A program made the translations under genes and the position numbers. The notes beneath the pieces are model-generated. The model was not told the DNA's origin and made no database searches. It worked only from the letters and a program-made list of their open reading frames with translations. A stretch of 64,000 bases of DNA. Source: Verrucomicrobiales bacterium. Lineage in GTDB: Bacteria; Verrucomicrobiota; Verrucomicrobiia; Limisphaerales; UBA11320. Location: NCBI GenBank assembly GCA_016793885.1, contig JAEUHE010000103.1, positions 124,001 to 188,000 of the forward strand, in the 5' to 3' direction. This document shows, piece by piece, positions 27,416 to 35,751 of this stretch (its first letter is position 1; each line of letters starts with the position of its first letter).

Positions 27416-29604
27416 TGGCCGTCCCTCACCTCGATGGATCGGCCCTGCTGAATCGATTCCAACGCCGCAAATGTCAGGCACATGCTCTGCCGCGAGAGCG
27501 CGTACGGCAGGGGATGGCTGCGCTCACCTCGCAAAAACGAGGCCCATTCGGCCATCTGCTCGGCATGCCCCTTGGATAGATAGGAGAAACTCTTCTCCTT
27601 GCGCCCCCGATGGAGCACAAGCTTCTGGTAGTTCTGAAGCCCGGCGACAAACCCCGCTCCGAACACGGTCAACTCCTCCTTGGGCCAGGAGGTGTCGCCT
27701 TCGGCCGAGTAAATCAACTGTCCCGACGATCCATCCGCAAATTCAACCTGCGCCGTGATCGTGTCCGGAAAGGGCAATCGGCCGGTAGCCGGCCAGGTCG
27801 TCTGAGCACTGACGCGCACCGGGGCTGAATCGAACAGGAAGCAGAAGTAATCAAAGAAGTGACAGGCCTCGCCCAGCACCCGACCACCGCTCTCTGCGTA
27901 ATTGGAATACCAGTGGGTAGGATCCAACTTCCCTGCCATCACGCGAAAGCTCGCGCTCTTCGGTCCAGCCGCCCCCGCGATGCATTTTTTGAGCTCCAGA
28001 CTGGCGGGTGCAAAACGACGGTTGAAACCGACCTGCACCGATCCAGCAGTGCTGCCCATCACCGCATCTATCTGAGCCAGTTCAGCTCGGGTCAAACACA
28101 GGGGCTTCTCCACAAACACATGACGTCCCTGATTCAAGGCGGATGTCACCAGCGGTGCGTGCAAGTGATGGCGAGTCGCAATCAGCACCGCCGCATTCTC
28201 TCCACCCTTGCCTTGAAGCACTTCCTCGTGACTCGTGCCCGCGCTCGCGAAGGCAAATTTCGTTTTGACATGATTGGCGCTAAGCGCGGTCTGGTTAACA
28301 ACCGTTCCAAAGGGGACCTTGCCCTGCAGGTGAGGCAGCAGCATGGTGCGGGCAAAGTTTCCAGCGCCAATCACATCCAGTCGGGTCGCTGGACGCGAAA
28401 GCCGAATCTCTGCGGCTGCGCCGCGCGATAGGCTAGCTATCTTCGGCTCCAAGGCCGGGGCGTTGGCTGACGCGTCGATCCCCGGCGTGGCGTACTCCAT
28501 CACCACCCCGATATCCTTGGCCCCTTCGGCCATGAGGTCGCGGTAGACCTCCAGGCATCCTTGAAACGGAACTCGCCGAGTGGTGATCGAGCCAAGCTTC
28601 AAATCACCGGTCTTCATCAAGTGCAACACGGATTCGAAGTTGCGCCCCTCGGTCCACCGCACGTAACCGATAGGATAGTCCACTCCTGCCCATTCGTACG
28701 CCGGATCGTAACGACCTGGGCCGTAGGAACGCGAATAACGGACGTCCAGCTCCTTCTCGTAGAAAACTTTCCAGGCGCAGTCGGCTCGCGTGTTTCCGAT
28801 GATGACGATCCGACCGCGATCTCGCAGCGCATCGGCCGCCTGCTCGAGCGGGGCATTGTTGTTGCCTGCCGTGCACAGAACTACTGAGTCTACGCCGTAG
28901 CCCTCCGTCCAGGCACGCACTTCATCCGCAAGATTCTGCTGACCAACGATGACTACCCGTTCCGCGCCGACGCCCAAGGCGAAGGGTTTTCGGGCGGCCG
29001 CCAAGTCGACTGCCATCACACGACACCCGCTGGCTGCCAGAATGTTGGTCACCAACAATCCAACCAAGCCCTGGCCCATCACCAAAACTCGATCCCCCAG
29101 CTGAGGCTCCAACTGCCGCACCCCTTGCAGCGCGATGGCGGCAATGGTGGTGTAGGCCGCCTGCCAGCCTTCCACGCCTTCCGGCACCTTGGCCATCAGC
29201 AGGTCGGGCACAGCGACCCATTCGGCATGAAATGCACACTCGGCTCCGCTGCAGCTTACCAAGTCACCGACGCGAAAACGCGTGTTGCCCGGGTCAATGG
29301 ATTCAATGATCCCCGCAGCGCTGTACCCCATCGGCGTCGGTGTCTCGAGCCGATTTCGGACCTTCTCCAGGGCGGCCTTCCACCCCAGGTTCCTGGCCGT
29401 GTCCAGCACCTTCCGAACTTGATCAGGACGCGCCTTCGCCTTCTGAAGCAGGTTCATCTTGGCCTGCTCTACCTTCATCTTCTCCGTACCGATGCTGATC
29501 ACGGAGTGGGTCACCCGGACTACCGCGCCACCCGGAGGTGCTGTGGGAACAGGCACTTCCTGGAGCTCGAGCCGGCCATCTTGATATTGGGCAATCTGCT
29601 TCAC
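27412..29604 (-). CDS. Bi-domain oxidoreductase: zinc-type alcohol dehydrogenase fused to Gfo/Idh/MocA
   Basis: A 730-residue protein with two Rossmann enzymes in one chain. Residues 1 to about 370 are a medium-chain dehydrogenase (VGDLVSCSGAECAFHAEW; nucleotide site GDRVLVMGQGLVGLLVTN). From about residue 403 a Gfo/Idh/MocA domain begins (RLDVIGAGNFARTMLLPHL) and has the typical FVEKPLCLTRAEL. NCBI calls such chains bi-domain-containing oxidoreductase; they are common next to heparinase II/III genes in polysaccharide loci, and the reaction has not been settled as far as I know. The start is GTG at 29604 (GTGAAGCAGATT). The stop overlaps the heparinase start by 4 bp, so the two are probably made in fixed ratio. 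Confidence 0.85.
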   Translation of the reverse strand: MKQIAQYQDGRLELQEVPVPTAPPGGAVVRVTHSVISIGTEKMKVEQAKMNLLQKAKARPDQVRKVLDTARNLGWKAALEKVRNRLETPTPMGYSAAGIIESIDPGNTRFRVGDLVSCSGAECAFHAEWVAVPDLLMAKVPEGVEGWQAAYTTIAAIALQGVRQLEPQLGDRVLVMGQGLVGLLVTNILAASGCRVMAVDLAAARKPFALGVGAERVVIVGQQNLADEVRAWTEGYGVDSVVLCTAGNNNAPLEQAADALRDRGRIVIIGNTRADCAWKVFYEKELDVRYSRSYGPGRYDPAYEWAGVDYPIGYVRWTEGRNFESVLHLMKTGDLKLGSITTRRVPFQGCLEVYRDLMAEGAKDIGVVMEYATPGIDASANAPALEPKIASLSRGAAAEIRLSRPATRLDVIGAGNFARTMLLPHLQGKVPFGTVVNQTALSANHVKTKFAFASAGTSHEEVLQGKGGENAAVLIATRHHLHAPLVTSALNQGRHVFVEKPLCLTRAELAQIDAVMGSTAGSVQVGFNRRFAPASLELKKCIAGAAGPKSASFRVMAGKLDPTHWYSNYAESGGRVLGEACHFFDYFCFLFDSAPVRVSAQTTWPATGRLPFPDTITAQVEFADGSSGQLIYSAEGDTSWPKEELTVFGAGFVAGLQNYQKLVLHRGRKEKSFSYLSKGHAEQMAEWASFLRGERSHPLPYALSRQSMCLTFAALESIQQGRSIEVRDGQ

Positions 29605-29647
29605 AAAATTCAGTAACTAACTCTCGGTTTTCGGGTTCCGTTCCCGG

Positions 29648-31087
29648 TCAGCCAACTGCCTCGCCTGGCGCGCCAAGCTTGGAGGCTTGAGCAGTGATCC
29701 GACTGATTAACCACCGATGCTTGCCACGAGCCGTTTTTTCCGTCTCGCGAACCTCCCGAATCGTGAGCTGGAAGTCCTCGCCGAGCTTCCGTCGAATGCC
29801 GGACTCGATGCGGCCGAGCTTTTCTCGATTGAAGTTCGGACCTGGAACGTAGCGAAACTCTGCCGAACCCGCCGCCTCCTGCACAAACTGCACGGCATAG
29901 AGGTCGTCGAATATCGCATCGTGCATGTTGAATGCGGTTAGGGAAATCCGCCGCCCCGTGGCGCTGATCAGGAATTCCTGCTCCCGGCCCGCGATCTCGG
30001 AAACCGCAGGCCAGGGAAACTCCAACCCGCCATCTCGCGACGGATCGGCCAGCCGCACGTAATCGCCTGTTCGATATCGGATCAACGGCATGGCCAGGTT
30101 GTGAAAGCTCGTTCCGATCACTTCGCAGAAGCCCTCGGCATCAGGAGCTCCAAACTCCACCAAACCGTAGGTCGGCCAAAAATAGAACAGATCCGATCGT
30201 CGGCCTTCCGCGGCCAGAACCGCTCGCTCGGAATGGCCATACCAGCGAAAAACCCGGCACCGAAACACGCGTTCGAGCAATCGTTTCTGCGGCAGGTTGA
30301 GTCGCTCCGAGCCAGCCAGCAGGCCCTTCAACGGCACTTCCCACTGCAGCCCGGCCTTTTCGAGAAACTCGGCGAGTTGAAGGGCCGCCGAGGGATACGC
30401 GTGGAGCAGGTCGGGGCGAAACCGCTTCACCTCGGCGAGATACTCCGGGAGTCTAGCCTCTGTCAGATGGTAGGATGACAGCATCAGCCAATCACGGGTC
30501 GCGTCATAGCTGGCGATCCTCCCTTGAGATTCGTCGCTCGTGACATGACCGCGAATCACCACCAATCGCGCGCCCGGAAAGTAGCCTCCGCGCGCCCACT
30601 GAGCCTCCAAAAATGCCTGCTCCTTCGGACGACTGACTCCGCGCTGCAAGTAGAATCCCACCGGAACTCCCGTCGATCCTCCCGTCGTGATGTACAGCCG
30701 TTCCTTCTTGGGCACGTGGCTGCACACCAATTCCTCGCGAGACTGCAACAAGTCCTGCTTTTCTAGAAAGGGGCAACCCTGAAGATCCTCAATCTCGCGA
30801 ACAAGCTCCGGTCGGAAGCCAGCCTGAGCAAATCTTCGTTGATACCCAGTCGAGTAGTTCCCCGCGTGAATCAGGACCTTCCGCAACTCTTTCAACTGAT
30901 AATCCCGGATCTGATCCACCGACCAGGATTCAACTTCGGCAGCCAGACGTTGAAACTCAGGAAAGCGGGCACCCTGCCTCCAACGGACCGGCAGACGACG
31001 GTAAGTCCCGCCGATCGCCCGTTTAAGGCCCTGGGGCATCCGCTCGTAAACCGCCAATAGCGGATAGAGTTTATCCTCTAAGCTCAT
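29648..31087 (-). CDS. CapK/PaaK-family adenylate-forming enzyme, operon copy
   Basis: A 479-residue CapK-type protein related to phenylacetate-CoA ligases. The ATP loop TTGGSTGVP is at residues 134-142, the second core motif is FRWYGHSERAVLA, and the hinge aspartate lies in PLIRYRTGDYVRL. The C-terminal lid ends ETEKTARGKHRWLIS with the conserved lysine region. In polysaccharide clusters such enzymes are thought to activate a carboxylate for attachment to, or modification of, a sugar. It overlaps the DUF362 gene by 4 bp (ATGA), and the same gene pair is repeated divergently at 32739-35493. That repeat pairing suggests CapK and DUF362 proteins act together. The substrate is unknown. Confidence 0.83.
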   Translation of the reverse strand: MSLEDKLYPLLAVYERMPQGLKRAIGGTYRRLPVRWRQGARFPEFQRLAAEVESWSVDQIRDYQLKELRKVLIHAGNYSTGYQRRFAQAGFRPELVREIEDLQGCPFLEKQDLLQSREELVCSHVPKKERLYITTGGSTGVPVGFYLQRGVSRPKEQAFLEAQWARGGYFPGARLVVIRGHVTSDESQGRIASYDATRDWLMLSSYHLTEARLPEYLAEVKRFRPDLLHAYPSAALQLAEFLEKAGLQWEVPLKGLLAGSERLNLPQKRLLERVFRCRVFRWYGHSERAVLAAEGRRSDLFYFWPTYGLVEFGAPDAEGFCEVIGTSFHNLAMPLIRYRTGDYVRLADPSRDGGLEFPWPAVSEIAGREQEFLISATGRRISLTAFNMHDAIFDDLYAVQFVQEAAGSAEFRYVPGPNFNREKLGRIESGIRRKLGEDFQLTIREVRETEKTARGKHRWLISRITAQASKLGAPGEAVG

Positions 31088-32469
31088 GCGGTCACAGCAC
31101 GCCGGTCACTCTCAATGGCACCGACCCAACCGAAATGTGGTTTGAACTCGAATACATCGCTCATTCCCCCCAGCTTGCCCTGCCAAGCCGGATGGTTGGA
31201 CACCACTTCCATTTCCTCCGGCTTGAAGTCGACAAAGCTGGCCTGCTTCAATTCGAAGCATCCCCGCAGCATCCGGAGTTTCCTCCAGTCGAATCCCATC
31301 ACGGTTGCAGCGGTACAATCCACGGCCGTGGGATGCGTGCCCGCCACGACCACCCCGATAGGCCGTGCATCCGGGGCCATGGGACCGTTGCCCTCTCCAC
31401 CGATGATTCCATCCACCACCGCCAGATAGCGCAAGGGAGCCTTTCGCAGACTTCCGTCGCCGCCGTAGCCAAATAAACACTTGTTCAGGTCCACCACCAT
31501 CCGCCAGCAAGTATCGTTGCCATGCCAGTTGCCGGAGCGAACCACTTTCTGAGTATCTCCAAAATACAGCCTGCCCAGCTTCTTCAAGGGCACAAACAAA
31601 CGGGATAAGAGCGTGTTTCCCTTCAGCACTCGCTTGGCCGTTCCCATCCAAGAATGCTCCAGCTTGGCCTTGGTGGTCGCATGAGGAAATTGATCTCCAC
31701 CCCGGTCAGGGGTGCCCTCGGTATGATGCGGAAGCCAATTTTTATTGGCATTAATTCCCACCAAGTTCTTGAGGGCACAGGTAATTCCCACTTTCTTGTG
31801 CGTCTTGAGCTTGGGTAGGTTGATTAGCACGTCCGCATCCATGGGCGTGCGGCACAGCAGATACTCGTGCGTGGTGCCCTGATGCTTGGTGTTCGTCTCG
31901 TTCATGTCATAGGAGGCCCCATAGAGCTGGCCACAGCCACGAAATCCGACAAATTCGCTCGCCGCATTCAGTCGCACATGGGTGCTGCCCAAAGGATCAC
32001 CGGGTAGCGAGGTCTTGGAGACGGTAACTCCATCCACGGCATGCCACTCCTCCGGACGCAGATCCAACAGGGCAATGTGGAGGGTCGAGAAATCCCGCTT
32101 CAACCGCGCCACCATCTCATCCAGACCGCAATAGGCCCTCAAAGTCGCAAAGGAACTGTCGGTCTGAGGCGCGTCACAGATCACAATCGAACCAGCCCCG
32201 CTCAAGCGTGGCGCCACCCATCGGATCACCGCTTCGATGACGGACGGATGCGTGACCACATAATCCCATCGATCCGGCCCCGGATGCCGCTCGTCGTGCT
32301 CCTTAACCCAGTTCGGCTTGAGAACCACCCGGTCTCCCGTTCGGATGAAGTCCGCCGGCAGCCGCAGGGCGTCCAGCGCTTGGTGCACCAAGCCCGCCAC
32401 CGCCTGAGTATCGCGGTAATTGTCAGGGCCGCGATAACAAGCCACTCTTGAGTTGGTCACATTCATCAT
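31084..32469 (-). CDS. DUF362 domain protein, first gene of the exopolysaccharide operon
   Basis: A 461-residue DUF362 protein. Conserved family features seen are VVLKPNWVKEH near residue 50, LINLPKLKTHKKVGITCALKNLVG in the middle, a tract GIN.NK..LPHH.EGTP..GGD, NWHGNDTCWRMVVDLN, and GIIGGEGNGPMAPD. No signal peptide, membrane helix or ferredoxin-type cysteine cluster is seen, so it looks cytosolic. DUF362 has no settled function; the invariant Lys/Asn and His residues suggest an enzyme. It is clearly related to the protein at 32739-34091 and, as there, followed directly by a CapK gene. The start is the first of two adjacent ATG codons; the promoter should lie in the 269 bp divergent spacer. 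Confidence 0.85.
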   Translation of the reverse strand: MMNVTNSRVACYRGPDNYRDTQAVAGLVHQALDALRLPADFIRTGDRVVLKPNWVKEHDERHPGPDRWDYVVTHPSVIEAVIRWVAPRLSGAGSIVICDAPQTDSSFATLRAYCGLDEMVARLKRDFSTLHIALLDLRPEEWHAVDGVTVSKTSLPGDPLGSTHVRLNAASEFVGFRGCGQLYGASYDMNETNTKHQGTTHEYLLCRTPMDADVLINLPKLKTHKKVGITCALKNLVGINANKNWLPHHTEGTPDRGGDQFPHATTKAKLEHSWMGTAKRVLKGNTLLSRLFVPLKKLGRLYFGDTQKVVRSGNWHGNDTCWRMVVDLNKCLFGYGGDGSLRKAPLRYLAVVDGIIGGEGNGPMAPDARPIGVVVAGTHPTAVDCTAATVMGFDWRKLRMLRGCFELKQASFVDFKPEEMEVVSNHPAWQGKLGGMSDVFEFKPHFGWVGAIESDRRAVTA

Positions 32470-32738
32470 TTCATCTTAATTCCGAACCACTTGCAGTCTA
32501 GCCTAGACGCGACAAGCATGTCATGAAACTTCCATCATGCCCTTCGCAGGGCAAGCCCATTCGTCGCAAACACCCCTCAAGGAGGCGTCCCAACCACCAC
32601 AACAACTAAAGAAGTATCGGCGTTCAAAAAAGATTCTGTCTCATTTTTGATCATTCTCCCGCAAAGATCTTGCAGAACTGCCGATTCAAATCTAGGTAGG
32701 ACGGAACTTAGACTCTGCCGACAGAGACAATCCATGAC
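32470..32738. promoter_or_regulatory. Divergent promoter spacer between two DUF362-CapK modules
   Basis: A 269 bp spacer separates two divergently transcribed DUF362 genes, so promoters for both directions must be here. A small hairpin GCCCT-TCGC-AGGGC lies near 32538-32553. The right half is more A+T-rich than the genes around it. I cannot name specific -35/-10 boxes or an operator. Confidence 0.5.
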
Positions 32739-34091
32739 ATGACGCGTTGTTTTACTCAGAGTGCCGGTCGCCTCAAGGCGCTCGTGCACGAGAACCTAAA
32801 GCGGGATCTTGGACACCTGCAGCCCAAGCGGATCGTGCTGAAGCCGAACTGGGTGCTCCATGAAACCGACCCCCATTTCCCTATCCAAGCTCTGGTGACG
32901 GATGCCCGGGTCATCGAAGCCACGCTGGATGCTTGCCTTGACCTGTTTCCCCATGCGGAATCCATTCTGATCGGAGATTGTCCCCTCCAATCCGCCGACT
33001 GGCCGGCCATGTGTCGCCAAAATGGGCTGGACCAAGTGATCGCCCGGCTGTCCCGTACCACCGGAACCCAGGTCAAGTTCCGCGACCTGCGCAAGGAGGT
33101 GTTCCGCAAGGACGCAGGCGGGTTTATGATTCCCAGCGACGTGGAACACGGGGATCCCAAAGGCTACCTGGAGGTTCATCTGGGCGACCGCAGCCATCTG
33201 GAACCCATCTCGGATCAAGCACATCTCTTCGCCGTCAACGATTACACGTCCAGCGTCACCCGCAGCAATCACCGCAAAGGCGACCATCGCTATTTCGTCA
33301 GCCAGAGCATCTTGGAGTCCGATCTCTTCATCAATCTTCCCAAATGGAAATCCCACGCCAAGAGCGGGCTCACCTGCGCGCTGAAAAACTTGGTGGGGAT
33401 CAACGGGGACAAGGCCTACCTGCCCCACTTTCGTCGGGGAGCGCCCAAGTGGGGTGGTGACGAATACCGCGATGAAAGCCGCTGGCTCTACTGGGCTCAG
33501 ACCACTCTCCGCGAGAAGCTGCAGAAAAGAAGTCAGTTTGCTTTCAAGCTGCTCAAACCCGGATGGGAGCTCCTGAAACGGGCGCGCGGCATCGAGACCA
33601 AACTTAAGGATCGCAAGGCTCAGCCTAAGGAGTTTTATGTCGCGGGCGGGGCCTGGTACGGCAACCAGACCATCTGGCGGATGATCTACGACCTCAACCT
33701 CATCATCCACTGCGCCGATCGCGCCGGCGTCCTTCAGCGCTCCCCCCAACGAACCTATTACTGTGTGGTGGACGGCCTGGTCAGCGGCGAAGGAAATGGC
33801 CCGCTCGAACCCCTGCCCCGCGAGACGGACTGGCTGATCTTCGGTGACGACCCGTTCCAGATCGATTGTTCGTTGGCCTGGTTCATGGGTTTCGACCCGC
33901 GACTCATGCCGGTTCTCGAACAACGAAGCCAATACCTAGGACCCAACTGGGGCGATTTCGAACTAGGTCAGCTCGAAGTGCTCCTGGACGGAGTGCCGAC
34001 GCGCGTCCTGGAATCCGCTCTCAATCTGCAATTCGTACCTCCTCCGGGATGGCGACATCATATCGAACGTGAACGTCAACTGGCTCTTTAA
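32739..34091 (+). CDS. DUF362 domain protein, second copy
   Basis: A 450-residue DUF362 protein paralogous to the one at 31084-32469. Shared landmarks, in the same order, are RIVLKPNWVLHE, LFINLPKWKSHAKSGLTCALK, VGINGDKAYLPHFRRGAPK, WYGNQTIWRMIYDLN and VSGEGNGPLEP, followed by a D-C pair and MGFDPR. The N terminus is about 20 residues shorter than in the other copy; the ATG at 32739 is the only credible start. A Lys/Arg-rich insert (about residues 255-300) is not found in the first copy. It overlaps the following CapK gene by 23 bp. Function unknown, but the repeated DUF362-CapK pairing implies a joint reaction. Confidence 0.83.
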   Translation: MTRCFTQSAGRLKALVHENLKRDLGHLQPKRIVLKPNWVLHETDPHFPIQALVTDARVIEATLDACLDLFPHAESILIGDCPLQSADWPAMCRQNGLDQVIARLSRTTGTQVKFRDLRKEVFRKDAGGFMIPSDVEHGDPKGYLEVHLGDRSHLEPISDQAHLFAVNDYTSSVTRSNHRKGDHRYFVSQSILESDLFINLPKWKSHAKSGLTCALKNLVGINGDKAYLPHFRRGAPKWGGDEYRDESRWLYWAQTTLREKLQKRSQFAFKLLKPGWELLKRARGIETKLKDRKAQPKEFYVAGGAWYGNQTIWRMIYDLNLIIHCADRAGVLQRSPQRTYYCVVDGLVSGEGNGPLEPLPRETDWLIFGDDPFQIDCSLAWFMGFDPRLMPVLEQRSQYLGPNWGDFELGQLEVLLDGVPTRVLESALNLQFVPPPGWRHHIERERQLAL

Positions 34092-35493
34092 ACTTCCGGC
34101 GCCCGTGCGGCGCTCCATTTACTTTGGCCTTCAAACAGTCATCGGCTCCAAGGTGGCATCCACTTGGAGGGAGATGCAGTCTTGGGAGCGTCTCTCCCCC
34201 GAAGCACACGACGCCAAGGTCGAGCAGTCCCTGAGCCGAACTTTGGAAGGTGCCGTCCAACATTCCGAGTATTACCGACAGCTTGGCCTCGTTCGAAAGC
34301 CCGGGGAATCAGCAGCCCAGTTCCTCCAACGCTTTCCCATCCTCGACCGGGAGATCATCCGATCCGACTTCACTCGTATCGTCATCGACCCTCTCCGATC
34401 GGAGATCACCTCCCCTCAGTCCGTCAGTTCCAAACGGTATGACTGGTTGGTCGTGAAGACTGGCGGCACCACCGGCAACCCCACCACCATCGTCCATGAC
34501 GCCAGCGCTCGCGACTGGGGGCGCTCGACCCGACTGCTCGCCGCCAAGATGTGCGGCCATCCCTTGGGAGTGCGCTACTTCCGCCTGTGGGGATCGGAGC
34601 CCGACCTGCTCAAGGAGCAGGCTAGCCTGCAGCTGCGCGTGCTCTTCAACCTCGTGGGAGCCATGCCTCTCAACGCCTTTCGCGCCAAGGAATCCGATCT
34701 GCTGCGACATCATGCGACCCTCATGGCTCATCCTGAGATCGACAGCATGATGGCCTATGTCGACGCGGCGGCCGGCCTGGCGGAATTCATCGAAGAGCGC
34801 GGATTACCCCGTCCCAAACTCCGCACCATCATGGCCTGTGCAGGAACAGTGACTCCGGAGTGGCGAGCGCTGTTGCAGCGTGTGTTCCAAGCCGAGGTTT
34901 TCGACAAATATGGATCCCGTGATTGCTGCGACATGGCCTGTGAGTGTTCGCAGCACAACGGCCTGCACGTCTACTCCGCGAACTGCTTCATCGAGATCGT
35001 CGACGATAATCTGAAGCCCTGTCCGCCCGGAGTCACCGGCCGTATTCTGGTGACCTTGCTCAACAACCCTACCTTCCCGATGATCCGCTACTCCGTAGGT
35101 GACCTCGGGCAATGGGCACCGCCCGGACCCTGCGCCTGCGGCCTGGCTTGGCCACGGATTCAGAGCCTGCAGGGCCGACTCGATGACATGCTCACCACCG
35201 AGGATGGCACCCAGCTATCCTCCGTGTTTGTGAGACATTTTGTGGGAGTAAGCCTCAACCGGCAGATCATTCGCGAATGGCAGCTCGAGCAATCCGACGC
35301 GAAGAAATTCATCTTCCGCTACATTCCCACCCGGACCGAAGGGCTGGCCGAAAACCTGGAAAAACTGAAGAGCAGCTTCCTGTTGGCCTTCGGCAAGAGC
35401 GTCGATATCGAACTGGTGCAGGTGTCTGAGATCCCCCCCTCCAAGACCGGCAAAGTCCGCTGGATCATCAACACCTACAAAAAGCGTGGTTGA
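34069..35493 (+). CDS. CapK/PaaK-family adenylate-forming enzyme, second copy
   Basis: A 474-residue CapK-type enzyme that starts with GTG at 34069 inside the end of the DUF362 gene. It has the ATP loop KTGGTTGNPTT at residues 130-140, the second motif VFDKYGSRDCCDMACEC and the hinge PMIRYSVGDLGQW, and it ends in a lid with SEIPPSKTGKVRW that carries the catalytic lysine. Cysteines cluster in the middle (CCDMACEC and PCACG), which is not seen in the operon copy; they could bind a metal. Similarity to the operon CapK is limited to the core motifs, so the two may use different acids while working with related DUF362 partners. Confidence 0.82.
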   Translation: MNVNWLFKLPAPVRRSIYFGLQTVIGSKVASTWREMQSWERLSPEAHDAKVEQSLSRTLEGAVQHSEYYRQLGLVRKPGESAAQFLQRFPILDREIIRSDFTRIVIDPLRSEITSPQSVSSKRYDWLVVKTGGTTGNPTTIVHDASARDWGRSTRLLAAKMCGHPLGVRYFRLWGSEPDLLKEQASLQLRVLFNLVGAMPLNAFRAKESDLLRHHATLMAHPEIDSMMAYVDAAAGLAEFIEERGLPRPKLRTIMACAGTVTPEWRALLQRVFQAEVFDKYGSRDCCDMACECSQHNGLHVYSANCFIEIVDDNLKPCPPGVTGRILVTLLNNPTFPMIRYSVGDLGQWAPPGPCACGLAWPRIQSLQGRLDDMLTTEDGTQLSSVFVRHFVGVSLNRQIIREWQLEQSDAKKFIFRYIPTRTEGLAENLEKLKSSFLLAFGKSVDIELVQVSEIPPSKTGKVRWIINTYKKRG

Positions 35494-35532
35494 GGTATGC
35501 AACGTGTGACAAAGGCAAGGGCTTGGAGTCAC

Positions 35533-35655
35533 CCGACTCCGTCGGGTTCTGAAAAGCTGTAGAGGGCTACAGCACTCCCAGACGCTTTGCGAGAATTTGG
35601 GCTAATCTGGAGTGCGTGCAGCCCTCTGCCGCTTTTGACCCGCCGACGGAGTCGG
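35533..35655. repeat. Palindromic dispersed repeat, copy A
   Basis: An imperfect inverted repeat of about 123 bp. The left arm begins CGACTCCGTCGGG, continues CTGAAAAGCTGTAGAGGGCT and ends GCACTCC; the right arm is its reverse complement (GGAGTGC, GCCCTCTGCCGCTTTT, CCGACGGAGTCG) around a ~25-base centre. A close relative in the same orientation lies at 38438-38554. It is non-coding, lies 42 bp after the CapK stop and ends about 97 bp before the next start. It could be a non-autonomous mobile element or a REP-like sequence, and its RNA would fold into one long hairpin. Confidence 0.85.
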
Positions 35656-35751
35656 TCCCCCCAAAAAACTCTCCCCTTTTGCTCACACGCGCTCCGCCAC
35701 CTGTCATGCACCCAAGATTGACCCCGGATAAAACTTCGTCTAGACGAACGC

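Noticed and set aside
32796-33932. A 378-codon open frame on the minus strand.
   Set aside because: It is antisense to the DUF362 gene, whose family motifs are clear on the plus strand.
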